Source: Arthrobacter sp. efr-133-TYG-118 (GTDB lineage: Bacteria; Actinomycetota; Actinomycetes; Actinomycetales; Micrococcaceae). From it: a stretch of 64,000 nucleotides of DNA. A program made the position numbers and the translations under genes. Shown here one piece after another: positions 52,933-63,100 of the stretch (positions within the stretch are counted from its first letter, which is position 1; each line of letters starts with the position of its first letter). Under the pieces are notes generated by a model. The model saw nothing but the letters and a program-made list of their open reading frames with translations. It did no database searches and had not been told where the DNA came from. The stretch lies in the NCBI RefSeq assembly GCF_030209755.1, contig NZ_JARVRH010000013.1:112601-176600 (forward strand), written 5' to 3'.

Positions 52933-55089
52933 CTACCCGGCGGGCGGGACGCGCAGGCTGCCGTACCTCTCCATTCGGTGCCACCGCAAATGCACTCCAG
53001 CCATGGCAGTCACCACCGACTGGATGACGACGAGATACATGAGCTGCCGATACACGAACTGCTGAAATGGAAGTGTCCAGAGCGGGCGAAGCCGTTCATT
53101 ATCGAGCCGGAACGCATAGGCAGCCATGAGGAATTGGACGAGAAGGAAGACTAACCAGAGAGCCGCTATCCGGACCGGATCAAGGAATATCAGGCCGTAG
53201 ACGGCAAAGATATCGACGATGGGCGCGAACAAGGGAAGCAACACTTGGAGGACGAGCAGGTAGCCGAGCCCGCGTCGGCCGAGCTTGCCGGCCTGTCCAC
53301 CCTGCACCACCGCGCCGCGGTGCTTCCACATTGCCTGGAGGGTGCCGTAGCACCAGCGGTACCGTTGCTTCCAGAGCGCGCCCAGACTAGCTGGTGCCTC
53401 GGTCCAGGCCCTCGCATCCTCCTGGTAAACGACGCGCCAGCCGTCGCGGCACAATGACATGGTCAAGTCGGTGTCCTCGGCGAGGGTCTCGTCGCTGACC
53501 CCGCCCACCCGGCGGAGCGCATCGCTGCGGAAGGCACCGATGGCCCCGGGGACGGTCGGCATGCACTCCGCGACGTCGAACAGCCGCCGGTCCAGATTGA
53601 AGCCGACGACGTACTCGATGTGTTGCCAGGCGCCGAGGATTCCTCCGCGGTTTGCGACCTTGGTGTTCCCCGAAATTGCACCCACGCGTGGGTCGGCGAA
53701 GGGCTGAACGAGGGCATGGACCGTGTCCGGTTCGAAGACGGTATCGCCATCGACCATCACCACAAGGTCGTGGCTGGCGGCAGCGATCCCGGCGTTCAAG
53801 GCCGACGGCTTGCCGCCATTTTCTTTTCGGATCACGGTGACGCCCGGCAGGCCGAGCGCCTCCACGATGTCCGCGGTCCCGTCGGTCGACCCGTCGTCGA
53901 CCACAATGATCTCCACCGGATGGGACGAGGCAACGATGGATCGGACCGCCGCTTCGATGCCAGCAGACTCGTTGTACGCGGGGACGATGACGGTGACTGG
54001 CTCGGTGATCTCAGGACGCAACGGCACGTCCACCCGGCGTCGGCCACTGCCGGCCGCTCGAAGGCGGCGGCCCGCTCTCCGGTGGCTCGCCGCGAAGCCG
54101 ACCACGAGGACTGCCCGGATGAGGGTCACGATGCCGGCCGCGACGAGGGCCCACGAGATGGCCGTGACAACAAAATCACTGAGCCGGATCCCCCACACGA
54201 ATGCGTTTCCGCTGATCTGCTCCGCGGCTGACGCATCCCGCATGCTCGTAATTCCGACGGCGTCCCCCACCGTCGTGACCCGGAAGCCTTGGTCCGAGAA
54301 CTTCGTGAGGACGGAGTCGAGCGCGGCGACCGTCTGCGCCCGGTCGCCACCGCCGTCGTGCATCAGGAGGACCTGGCCCTGCGTGCCGGATGGGGCAAGG
54401 TTTCGCTCGATTGCGGCGGTGCCTGGCCGCTGCCAGTCTTCGCTGTCCTTGGTAGTAAGCACGGTGAGATAGCCCTGGTTCGCGGCGGCCCGAATCGCAG
54501 TCCATGTGCCGTCCCGGACTGCGTCGTTTTCCGAGCTGTACGGCGGCCTTAAGAGCGTCGCCGCGTGGCCGGTGATGCCGGTGATCGCCTGCTGGCCTCC
54601 CTGCACCTCAAGCTGCTCGCGCCAGGCCGGGACGCTTCCGAGATCCGCATGGGTCAGCGTGTGCACGCCGATTTCGTTGCCGTCGGCGATGATGCGGCGC
54701 ACGAGATCGGGGTTGTCGATCGCTGCCGAGCCCACCACGAAGAACGTGGCGTGAACGTGGTGCTTCCGCAGGACGTCGAGGATCTGAGGAGTCCAAGCGG
54801 GGTCAGGCCCGTCGTCGAACGTCAGGGCGAGAGTGCGATCGGGCGGGGTCACGGTGCGGACCGTGCCGCCGCGGGAATCGATGACGGGGCCGCCCTGGGA
54901 GACGGCTTTCGGGACGGAACTGGCAGACCCGTTCGCGGGCAGTGAGTCATCACCGATCCCCGCGAGGTGGTGCATGTACCCCTGCACGACGAGGGCGACA
55001 CCCAGCGCAACCAGGACGGCCATAAGGATGAACCAGTGTGCCTTGACGCTGACCGGAGCAGTGCGCCTACTCAGGCGACGTGCACTCAC
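52933..55089 (-). CDS. Polysaccharide deacetylase-glycosyltransferase fusion, copy A
   Basis: A 718-residue membrane protein. One N-terminal helix (AHWFILMAVLVALGVALVVQ) leads to a NodB-type deacetylase (TFDDGPDPAW metal motif, HTLTHADLG, LRPPYSS, LLMHDGGGDR), then a membrane helix and a GT2 domain (VIVPAYNE, VDDGSTDGTAD, MVDGDTVFE, EDTDLTMSL and the processive QRYRWCYGT motif) and about four C-terminal membrane helices. This NodB/NodC-like combination should polymerise an amino-sugar or hyaluronan-like chain and deacetylate it. It starts at GTG overlapping the stop of the upstream gene by 4 nt. Confidence 0.95.
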   Translation of the reverse strand: MSARRLSRRTAPVSVKAHWFILMAVLVALGVALVVQGYMHHLAGIGDDSLPANGSASSVPKAVSQGGPVIDSRGGTVRTVTPPDRTLALTFDDGPDPAWTPQILDVLRKHHVHATFFVVGSAAIDNPDLVRRIIADGNEIGVHTLTHADLGSVPAWREQLEVQGGQQAITGITGHAATLLRPPYSSENDAVRDGTWTAIRAAANQGYLTVLTTKDSEDWQRPGTAAIERNLAPSGTQGQVLLMHDGGGDRAQTVAALDSVLTKFSDQGFRVTTVGDAVGITSMRDASAAEQISGNAFVWGIRLSDFVVTAISWALVAAGIVTLIRAVLVVGFAASHRRAGRRLRAAGSGRRRVDVPLRPEITEPVTVIVPAYNESAGIEAAVRSIVASSHPVEIIVVDDGSTDGTADIVEALGLPGVTVIRKENGGKPSALNAGIAAASHDLVVMVDGDTVFEPDTVHALVQPFADPRVGAISGNTKVANRGGILGAWQHIEYVVGFNLDRRLFDVAECMPTVPGAIGAFRSDALRRVGGVSDETLAEDTDLTMSLCRDGWRVVYQEDARAWTEAPASLGALWKQRYRWCYGTLQAMWKHRGAVVQGGQAGKLGRRGLGYLLVLQVLLPLFAPIVDIFAVYGLIFLDPVRIAALWLVFLLVQFLMAAYAFRLDNERLRPLWTLPFQQFVYRQLMYLVVIQSVVTAMAGVHLRWHRMERYGSLRVPPAG

Positions 55090-55598
55090 GGGTGCGCGGG
55101 CGTGGACGGTCGCGTGGCCTGGCCCGGAGCCGACCCACTCTTTCCCGGGCTGGTTGGGGCCGTGCTCGGCGCCGGACCGGCGATGGGTGCAGAAGCGGCC
55201 CCACGCTGCGTGGCCGTGCTATTGATCGGTGGTGCCACAGGAATGGGCGACGCCGGAGCCGCAGGCGCCTGGAAAGCGGCCGGCGCCGCAGGCCCAGCCG
55301 GTCGGGCATCGGCTGCCGGGGAGCCGGCCGCGTTGGAAGGCGGTGCCGATGGGGCTGTCGGAAGATCGTGGGCCGCCGAGGCGGCCGGGGCAGCTGGCAG
55401 AGACAGGAAAGGCGCAGCGATATTGGGGCCCCCCAAGAGCGCGACGAGGACGAGGAGCACATACCCCGCCGCGAGCACGAGGGCCCCGAGGCCGATCAGC
55501 TTGACCCCTCGCAGTCGCCGGCCTGACGCGTCGACAAAGACCGGCCCACGCTGCGACGCGGACCTCGGTTGATCGGATGTTTCGTCAAGAGCTACCAT
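55086..55598 (-). CDS. Pro/Ala-rich membrane protein, partner of copy A
   Basis: A 170-residue protein: short N-terminal cytoplasmic part with GPVFVDASGRRLR, one membrane helix (LIGLGALVLAAGYVLLVLVA), then about 120 residues rich in Pro, Ala and Ser outside the membrane, ending PGQATRPSTPAHP. Its GTGA-type overlap with the deacetylase gene and its exact conservation in copy B show the two work together, perhaps anchoring or exporting the polysaccharide. No known family recognised. Confidence 0.85.
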   Translation of the reverse strand: MVALDETSDQPRSASQRGPVFVDASGRRLRGVKLIGLGALVLAAGYVLLVLVALLGGPNIAAPFLSLPAAPAASAAHDLPTAPSAPPSNAAGSPAADARPAGPAAPAAFQAPAAPASPIPVAPPINSTATQRGAASAPIAGPAPSTAPTSPGKSGSAPGQATRPSTPAHP

Positions 55599-55704
55599 CG
55601 AGCGTCAATTCTAGTAGACCTGCCACCCAGCCCGAAACCGGCCCCTGCATGGCACCCGGCCGCGGCGGCCCTTGTCCCGCCCGCACGCCGCCGGGTGTAA
55701 TGGA

Positions 55705-55734
55705 CGCACGACGGCGACTCCCCGCCGTCGTGCG
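55705..55734 (+). promoter_or_regulatory. 5'-leader hairpin directly before ligase ribosome site
   Basis: CGCACGACGGCG (55705-55716) pairs perfectly over 12 bp with CGCCGTCGTGCG (55723-55734) around the loop ACTCCC. AAGGAG follows only 3 nt later and the ATG at 55749. It may control translation or terminate transcription from upstream. Confidence 0.7.
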
Positions 55735-55748
55735 CCGAAGGAGCCGCA

Positions 55749-57341
55749 ATGTTCACCAGCCCGTACGCTGATGTCGAGATCCCCGAAGTCACGATTTATG
55801 AATATCTGTTCGGTGGGCTGGGCGTCGAGGACCTTGACCGGATCGCACTCGTGGACGGCACTACCGGCGCCGAAATGACCTACCGGCAACTCGTCGGCCG
55901 AATCGACGCCACGGCAGGCTGGCTAGCGGGCCACGAGGCAGGCCCCGGGACCACCGTGGGCCTTTTCTGCCCCAACGTGCCGGCGTTCGCCGTCGTCTTC
56001 CACGGGGTCCTGCGTGCGGGCGCTGCTGTCACCACCGTCAATGCGCTGTATACCGCCGATGAAGTCGGCAGCCAGCTCAGCGACGCCGGCGCCTCCTGGC
56101 TCTTCACCATCTCGCCCTTCCTTGAGCGGGCGGAGGCCGCGGCGCTGGTTGCCGGGATCCCGGCGGAACGGCTCGTGGTGCTCGACGGCGGCGACCTCGC
56201 TGCCGCCGCGGGGCATCCCTCGCTCGCGGACGTGCTCGAAGCCGGTCTTCCCGCGCCGACGCTCAGCGTCGATCCGCACGCCGCCGCGGTCGTGCCGTAC
56301 TCCTCGGGCACGAGCGGCGCGCCGAAGGGCGTCCTGTTGAGCCAGTACAACCTCGTGGCGAACGTCGCTCAGTCGAGTGCCTTCTTCCGCGTGACTTCCG
56401 ACGACGTGCTGCTCGCCGTCTTGCCTTTCTTCCACATCTATGGCCTGACCGTGCTGCTCAATCTTGCCCTCGGCGAGCGGGCCCGGCTCGTCACGATGCC
56501 GAAGTTCGACCTCGCCGAGTTCCTCCGCATTACGCAGGACCACCGCTGTACCTACCTCTTCATCGCGCCGCCCATCGCCGTCGCGCTGGCAAAGCATCCT
56601 CTGGTGGACCAATACGACCTCTCGTCCGTGCGCGCCGTGCTTTCGGGAGCGGCGCCCCTCGACGGCGAATTGGGGCACGCTGTTGCTCACCGGCTCGGGT
56701 GCACGATGCTCCAGGGCTATGGCATGACCGAGCTGAGTCCCGTATCCCACGCCATCCCGCGCGACGGCGCCGAGCGCGTCCCTCTCGACTCAGTGGGCTA
56801 CACCGTGCCGAACACGGAGTGCAAGCTCCTCGACCCCGCTACGGACGAAGAGATCGAAGTCCCGGCCGAAGGGCCGAGCGCTCCCGGACAGCTCCTCGTC
56901 CGGGGCCCGCAGGTCATGCTCGGCTACCTGAACCGGCCCGACGCAACCGCCGCGACGATCGATCCGGACGGCTTCCTCCGCACCGGCGACATCGCGACCG
57001 TCACGGCCGATGGCGTCGTGACGATCGTCGACCGGCTCAAAGAGCTGATCAAGTACAAGGGCTACCAGATCGCGCCTGCCGAGCTCGAAGCGCTCCTGCT
57101 CACCCACCCACATATTGCGGACGCCGCGGTCATCGGCATCCACGCGGACGACGGCGAAGAGGTACCGAAGGCGTTCGTCGTCCGGCAGGCCGGGGCCGAG
57201 CTCGGCGACGGCGATGTCATGGAGTTCGTCGCGGGGCGGGTGGCGCCGTTCAAGCGCGTGCGATCGGTGGAGTTCGTCGATGTGATTCCCAAGTCGGCGT
57301 CGGGGAAGATCCTCCGACGGGAGCTGCGCGCGCGGGCCTAG
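55749..57341 (+). CDS. AMP-dependent acyl/4-coumarate-CoA ligase family
   Basis: A 530-residue ANL enzyme: A3 P-loop YSSGTSGAPKGVLLSQYN, A5 GYGMTELSPVSH, the hinge motif RTGDIATVTADG and DRLKELIKYKGYQIAPAELE, and the catalytic lysine in KSASGKILRRELRAR. It activates a carboxylic acid (aryl or fatty acid) with ATP and CoA. It is preceded by AAGGAG. It lies between two copies of the same polysaccharide module on the other strand; a functional link is not evident. Confidence 0.93.
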   Translation: MFTSPYADVEIPEVTIYEYLFGGLGVEDLDRIALVDGTTGAEMTYRQLVGRIDATAGWLAGHEAGPGTTVGLFCPNVPAFAVVFHGVLRAGAAVTTVNALYTADEVGSQLSDAGASWLFTISPFLERAEAAALVAGIPAERLVVLDGGDLAAAAGHPSLADVLEAGLPAPTLSVDPHAAAVVPYSSGTSGAPKGVLLSQYNLVANVAQSSAFFRVTSDDVLLAVLPFFHIYGLTVLLNLALGERARLVTMPKFDLAEFLRITQDHRCTYLFIAPPIAVALAKHPLVDQYDLSSVRAVLSGAAPLDGELGHAVAHRLGCTMLQGYGMTELSPVSHAIPRDGAERVPLDSVGYTVPNTECKLLDPATDEEIEVPAEGPSAPGQLLVRGPQVMLGYLNRPDATAATIDPDGFLRTGDIATVTADGVVTIVDRLKELIKYKGYQIAPAELEALLLTHPHIADAAVIGIHADDGEEVPKAFVVRQAGAELGDGDVMEFVAGRVAPFKRVRSVEFVDVIPKSASGKILRRELRARA

Positions 57342-57388
57342 CGGTCCGTGTCGGTGGGTCCTAGCGTTGCCCTTGGCTACCCTCGGCG

Positions 57389-59544
57389 CTACGCGGAAGG
57401 CGGGACGCGCAGGCTGCCATACCTCTCCATTCTGTGCCAACGCAGGTGCACGCCCGCCAAGGCGGTGACCACGGACTGGATGACGACGAGATACGTGAGC
57501 TGCCGGTAGACGAACTGCTGAAGCGGAAGCGTCCACAGCGGGCCAAACCGTTCATTGTCGAGCCGGAAGGCATAGGCAGCCATGAGGAATTGAACGAGGA
57601 GGAAGACAAGCCAGAGCGCCGCAATCCGAATGGGATCAAGGAAGATGAAGCCGTAGATGGCGAAAACGTCCACCACCGGGGCGAACAGCGGCAACAGCAC
57701 CTGCAGCACGAGCAGGTAGCCGAGGCCACGCCGCCCGAGCTTTCCGGCCGCACCTCTCTGCAGGACCGCGCCGCGGTGCTTCCACATGGCCTGCAGCGTG
57801 CCATAGCACCAACGGTACCGCTGCTTCCAAAGCGCCCCGAGGCTCGCGGGAGCCTCGGTCCAGGCCCTCGCGTCGTCCTGGTACACGACCCGCCATCCGT
57901 CGCGGCATAGCGACATGGTCAGGTCCGTATCCTCAGCAAGCGTGTCGTCGCTGACTCCGTCGACTCGGAGGAGGGCATCGCGACGGAAGGCGCCAATGGC
58001 TCCGGGGACGGTCGGCATGCACTCCGCGACGTCAAACAACCTCCGGTCCAGGTTGAAGCCGACGACGTACTCGATGTGCTGCCAGGCGCCGAGGATCCCT
58101 CCGCGGTTGGCAACCTTGGTGTTCCCCGAAATTGCGCCCACCCTCGGGTCGGCGAAGGCCTGGATGAGGGCATGAACGGTTTCCGGCTCGAAGACGGTGT
58201 CTCCGTCGACCATCACCACAAGGTGGTGGCTTGCAGCACGGAGTCCGGCATTCAGGGCGGACGGCTTACCGCCATTCTCTTTCCGGATCAAGGTGACGCC
58301 AGGCAGGCCAAGCGCTTCCACGATGTCAGCAGTACCGTCGGTCGACCCGTCGTCGACTACGATGATCTCCATCGGATGGGTCGAGGCCGCGATGGATCGA
58401 ACCGCTGCTTCGATGCCGGCTGATTCGTTGTACGCAGGGACAATGACGCTGACCGGCTCCATAACCTCAGGCCGGACTGGCACGTCCACCCGGCGTCGGC
58501 TGTGGCCGGCCGCCCGGGAGCGGCGCGCCGCCCTCCTGTGGCGTGCCGCGAAACCGACCACCAGGACGGCCCGGATGACCGTCACGATTCCGGCCGCAAC
58601 GAGTGCCCACGAGATAGCGGTGATGACGAAGTCGCTGACCCGGATCCCCCACACGAAGGCGGTTCCGCTGACCCGCTCCCCCGCTGACGCGTTCCGCATG
58701 CTCGTGATCCCGACGGCGTCGCCCACCGTCGTGACACGGAAGCCTTGGTTCTCGAACTTCGTGAGGGAAGAGTCAAGCGCGGCGACCGTCTGCGCCCTGT
58801 CGCCGCCGCCGTCGTGCATCAGGAGGATCTGACCCTGCGGGCCGGACGGCGCAAGGTTGCGCTCGATCGCGGCGACGCCGGGCCGCTGCCAGTCCTCGCT
58901 ATCCTTCGTGGTAAGCACGGTGAGATAGCCTTGGGCCGCCGCGGCGCGCATCGCCGTCCAGGTGCCGTCCCTGACTGCGTCGTTCTCAGAGCTGTAAGGC
59001 GGCCGCAGTAGCGTCGCGGCGTGGCCCGTAATGCCGCTGATCGTTTGCTGGCCTCCCTGCACCTCGAGTTGCTGGCGCCAGGACGGGGCGCTTCCAAGGT
59101 CCGCGTGGGTCAGGGTGTGGATGCCGATCTCGTTGCCATCAGCGACGATGCGGCGCACGAGGTCGGGATTGTCTATGGCAGCCGAACCCACCACGAAAAA
59201 CGTGGCATGAACATGGTGTTTCCTGAGGACGTCGAGAATTTGAGGTGTCCAGGCGGGGTCCGGACCGTCGTCGAACGTAAGTGCCAACGTGTGGTCGGCG
59301 GGCCGACCGTGCGCACGGTCCCGCCCCTGGCGTCCACCACCGGGCCACCGTGGGACACGGCGTCCGGGACCGTGCTGGCGGAGCCGCTCCCGGGCACCGA
59401 GTCATCGGCGATCCCGGCGAGGTGATGCATGTAGCCCTGCACGGCGAGGGCGACCCCCAGTGCCAACATGACCGCCACAAGGATGAACCAGTGCGCGCGG
59501 ACGCCAACTGGAGCAGTGCGCTTGCTCAGGCGGCGCGCGCTCAC
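57389..59544 (-). pseudogene. Polysaccharide deacetylase-glycosyltransferase fusion, copy B, frameshifted
   Basis: The same architecture as copy A but split. The first 82 or so codons, GTG at 59544 (SARRLSKRTAP) through GGTVRTVGPP, are in one frame, and the sequence then continues in another frame from HTLALTFDDGPDPAW (near 59292) to the C-terminus at 57389. Copy A shows PPDRTLALTF here; one missing base in GGCCCGCCGACC explains the shift. Without repair the N-terminal membrane helix is lost; a TTG at 59287 could start a 632-residue protein lacking it. It may be a genuine pseudogene or a sequencing error. Confidence 0.85.
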
Positions 59545-60080
59545 GGGTGCGTCGGCGTGGACGGCCGCGTAGCCTGGCCTGGAGCCGTCCCGCTCTTGCC
59601 CGGGCTCGTCGGCGACGAGCCCGGCGTGGGACCGACAACTGGTACAAACGGCGCAAAGGGCGAAGCATGCTGCAAGGCCGACCCGTTGATCGCGGGTGGC
59701 ACGGCAGTGGGCGAAGTAGACGTCACAGCAGCCCCGAAAGCTGCCGGCGCCGGCGGCGCGGGGAATCGAGCCTCGCTGGTTGGGAGCCCGGCCGCGTTGG
59801 AAGCCGGCGCCGACGGGGATGACGGTAGGTCACTGGCCGCCGGCGCCGCCGGAACGGCCGGTGGCTTCGGGGCGTCCGGCAGAGGCAGGAATGGCGCGGC
59901 CACGTTGGGCCCGCCCAGCAACGCAACCAGCAGGAGGACGACGTACCCTGCCACGAGCCCAAGGGCTCCGAGCCCGATAAGCTTGAGCCTCCGCAGGCGC
60001 CGGCCTGACGCGTCGACGAAGACCGGCCCGCGAGCAGGCGCGGGCTGTGGCTGATCGGTTGTCTCTTCAAAAGCTGCCAT
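59541..60080 (-). CDS. Pro/Ala-rich membrane protein, partner of copy B
   Basis: A 179-residue homologue of the copy A partner: GPVFVDASGRRLRRLKLIG, one membrane helix, a longer Pro/Ala-rich outer segment and the same end PGQATRPSTPTHP. It overlaps the frameshifted deacetylase gene by 4 nt. It begins 63 nt downstream of the end of the glutamate dehydrogenase gene on the same strand, so the two could be cotranscribed. Confidence 0.85.
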   Translation of the reverse strand: MAAFEETTDQPQPAPARGPVFVDASGRRLRRLKLIGLGALGLVAGYVVLLLVALLGGPNVAAPFLPLPDAPKPPAVPAAPAASDLPSSPSAPASNAAGLPTSEARFPAPPAPAAFGAAVTSTSPTAVPPAINGSALQHASPFAPFVPVVGPTPGSSPTSPGKSGTAPGQATRPSTPTHP

Positions 60081-60143
60081 CGGGCACCAACCTTAGGTGG
60101 TTTTAGGTCTGCATCACAAAAGCATCACGGTTCAAGGGTCGAG

Positions 60144-63100
60144 TTAACGCTTCGCCAGGGTTCGAAGGAGTTTCAGGGCCACGGAGATCGAGGCGAGGTC
60201 CACCTGCCCGGGTTTGGTGACCTCCACGAAGGTGTCCTTGATCCTCCCCAGTTGCTCCTGTCGTCCCCTCTCCCACTCCACAATGCGTTCCACGGCGGAG
60301 GCTCCGGAGGTCCCGCTCGCCCGGGTAGTCCGCATGACGGAAATGGTGATGTCGACGACGGCGGAATAGGCGTCGTCACGCAGGGCTGCGCGCGCAAGGG
60401 CTTCCCACCGGCTTTGCCGCGGCAGGTCGGTGATGCGCAACAACAGCGTTCCCACACCGATCCAATGAATGACCGTGTGGTACATGTCGGCGATGGTGGT
60501 GAGGGGTTCATCAACCTGCTCCGCAACAAGCGAGATGTCCAGGAGCGAGAAACTCTCCAGCAAATCGGAGGCGCGCCGCCCCAGCTCAACCGGCATTCCG
60601 ACGTCGTTCCAATGCGCCAGCCGCTGCTTGGCACGGTCAAGGTCCGAGCCTCGCAGAAACTCCGTGGTCCGTGTCCGCAGCAGCTCCAAGTCCGGCCCGA
60701 TCCTTGCCAAGGCTTCGGAGACGGGTTGGTCCCGATGATCGTGGGTCACGTACCACCGGGTTGCCCGGTCGAGGAGCCGGCGGAGTGGAAGGGCCACCGC
60801 GGCGGAGTGTTCGCTGGGAAACCCGGGAGGCAGGCTGGCGATCCGGTCCACGAACAGCTGCAGCTCATAAGCCTCGCGGACAACCACGAAGGCCCTGGCC
60901 ACGGCCGCGGCGGTGGCCGTGGTTTCCTCGATGGCGCGGAACGCGTAGGTGATCCCTCCTAGGTTGATCATGTCGTTGGCCACCACCGTGCAGATGATCT
61001 GCCGACGCAGGGGGTGGGAGTCCAGTTCGGCGTCGAAGCGCCCGGACAGCTGGCGGGGAAAGTAGCCTTGGAGGACCCGTTTGAACCAGGGATCGTCGGC
61101 GAGGTCGCTGGCGGTGAGCTCCCTGGCCAGTTCGATCTTTGCGTAGGCGGCAAGTACCGACAGTTCCGGGGCGGTCAGGCCGGTGCCTTCCCGCAGCCTG
61201 TCCTGGAGTTGTTCCGTGCCCGGCAGAGCTTCCAGGCCGCGGTCCAGGTCCGCGGCAGTCTCGAGCCAGTCCATGATCCGTTCAAAGCCGGGACTCAGCT
61301 CCGGGGCCAGGTGCCGGTCGTTGAAGAGGAGGACGTTCTGGTCCTTGTTGTTTGCCAGGACCAGGCGGCTTACCTCGTCGGTCAGGGAATGCAGGAACCC
61401 TGTCCGTTCCTCGGGCCGCATCTTGCCGGTCGCGATCATCCGGTCGATGAAGATCTTGATGTTGACCTCGTGGTCCGAGCAGTCCACGCCGGCCGAATTG
61501 TCGATCGCATCGGTGTTGAGCAGGACGCCGTTCAGGGCCGCCTCTATCCGGCCGCGCTGCGTGACGCCCAGGTTCCCGCCCTCGGCCACGATCCGGGCCC
61601 TGAGCTCGTTGCCGTTGACCCTGATGGCGTCGTTGGCTTTGTCCCCCACGCGTGTCTGGTCCTCGGTGGAGGCCTTGACGTAGGTTCCGATGCCACCGTT
61701 GTAGAGCAGGTCCACGGGCGCACGGAGAATGGCCTGCATCAGCGCGTGGGGCGGAAGCGACGCGGTTCCGCGCTCCAGGCCGAGGGCGGTCCGGACCTGC
61801 TCGGTGATCTCGATGGCTTTGGCCCGGCGGGAGTGGACACCCCCGCCTTCGCTGATCAGCGAGGAGTCGTAGTCGGCCCACGACGAACGGGGGAGAGCGA
61901 AGAGGCGCTTGCGTTCTTCGAAGGATGCTGCCGCGTCGGGGTTCGGATCAAGGAAGATGTCCCGGTGGTCGAAGGCGGCCATGAGACGGATGTGCGGTGA
62001 GAGCAGCATCGCGTTTCCGAACACGTCGCCGCTCATGTCTCCGATGCCGGCCACGGTGAAGTCCTCGCTCTGTGGATCCATGCCGAGCTCACTGAAGTGG
62101 TGTTTCGCGGATTCCCACGCGCCGCGGGCTGTGATGCCCATCTGCTTGTGGTCGTACCCCACGGACCCGCCCGAGGCGAACGCGTCGCCGAGCCAAAAGC
62201 CGTACTCAAGGGCCACGGCGTTGGCTGCATCGGAAAACGATGCTGTTCCCTTGTCCGCTGCAACCACCAGGTAGGTGTCATCGCCGTCATGTCGCACCAC
62301 GCGGTTCGGAGGCACCACCGACCCGCCCATCTCTGTGGCGAGCAAATTGTCCGTGAGGTCCAGCATGCCCTTGACGAAGATCCGGTAGCACTCCAGGCCT
62401 TCAGCGAGCCAGGCTTCGCGGTCCGTCACAGGGTCCGGCAATCGTTTGGGATAGAAGCCTCCTTTGGCCCCGGTGGGCACAATGACGGAGTTCTTCACGT
62501 TCTGAGCCTTGACCAGACCCAGGACCTCGGTCCGGAAATCCTCGCTACGGTCGGACCAACGCAAACCTCCGCGCGCCAAGGCCCCGAAGCGCAAGTGGAC
62601 GCCCTCCACCCGCGGCGAGTAGACCCAGATCTCGTACTTCGGCCGCGGAAACGGGGCACCGGCGATCGCAGCAGGGTTGAGTTTGAAGCTCAGGTGGGCC
62701 TTGCCCTGGAAGTAATTGGTCCGCGTTGTCGCTTCCACGAGGTTCATGAAGGTGCGCAGCAGGCGGTCTGCGTCGAGGACCGGGATGTCGTCGATCGCCG
62801 CCAGCAACTCCTTCGTCGCCACAGCAATGCTCCGGACACGGTCAGGCCCGTCCTGTCCGGGATCGAACTTCGCCTGGAACAGTGCCAGGAGCGCGCGCGT
62901 TGCCCGGACGTTGCTAATCAGCGTGTCCGCGATGAATCCGTACGAGTTGGTGGTCCCCAGCTGCTGGAGGTACTTCGCGTAGCTTCTCAGGATTGCTGCC
63001 TGCCGCCACTCGAGCCGTTCCCGGATGACGAGTGCGTCGATCCGGTCGGATTCGCTGTCCCCCCGCATGGCGGCCGTGAAAGCCTCGGCGAGCAGTCCGC

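Larger units (their letters stand above)
52933..55598 (-). repeat. Module copy A of duplicated deacetylase/GT2 segment
   Basis: The two genes here (proline-rich membrane protein then deacetylase-glycosyltransferase) recur in the same order and strand at 57389-60080 with roughly nine of ten residues identical in the enzyme by eye. An unrelated plus-strand acyl-CoA ligase gene separates the copies. No transposase lies between. Confidence 0.9.
57389..60080 (-). repeat. Module copy B of duplicated deacetylase/GT2 segment
   Basis: Second copy of the two-gene module at 52933-55598, same orientation. The deacetylase gene is broken by a 1-nt deletion near 59295, and the partner protein is nine residues longer, with variable Pro/Ala segments. 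The DNA copies have diverged at many synonymous sites, so the duplication is not very recent. Confidence 0.9.

Noticed and set aside
52933..60080. Composite transposon explaining the duplicated module
   Set aside because: No transposase, terminal inverted repeats or target duplications were seen at the edges of either copy.
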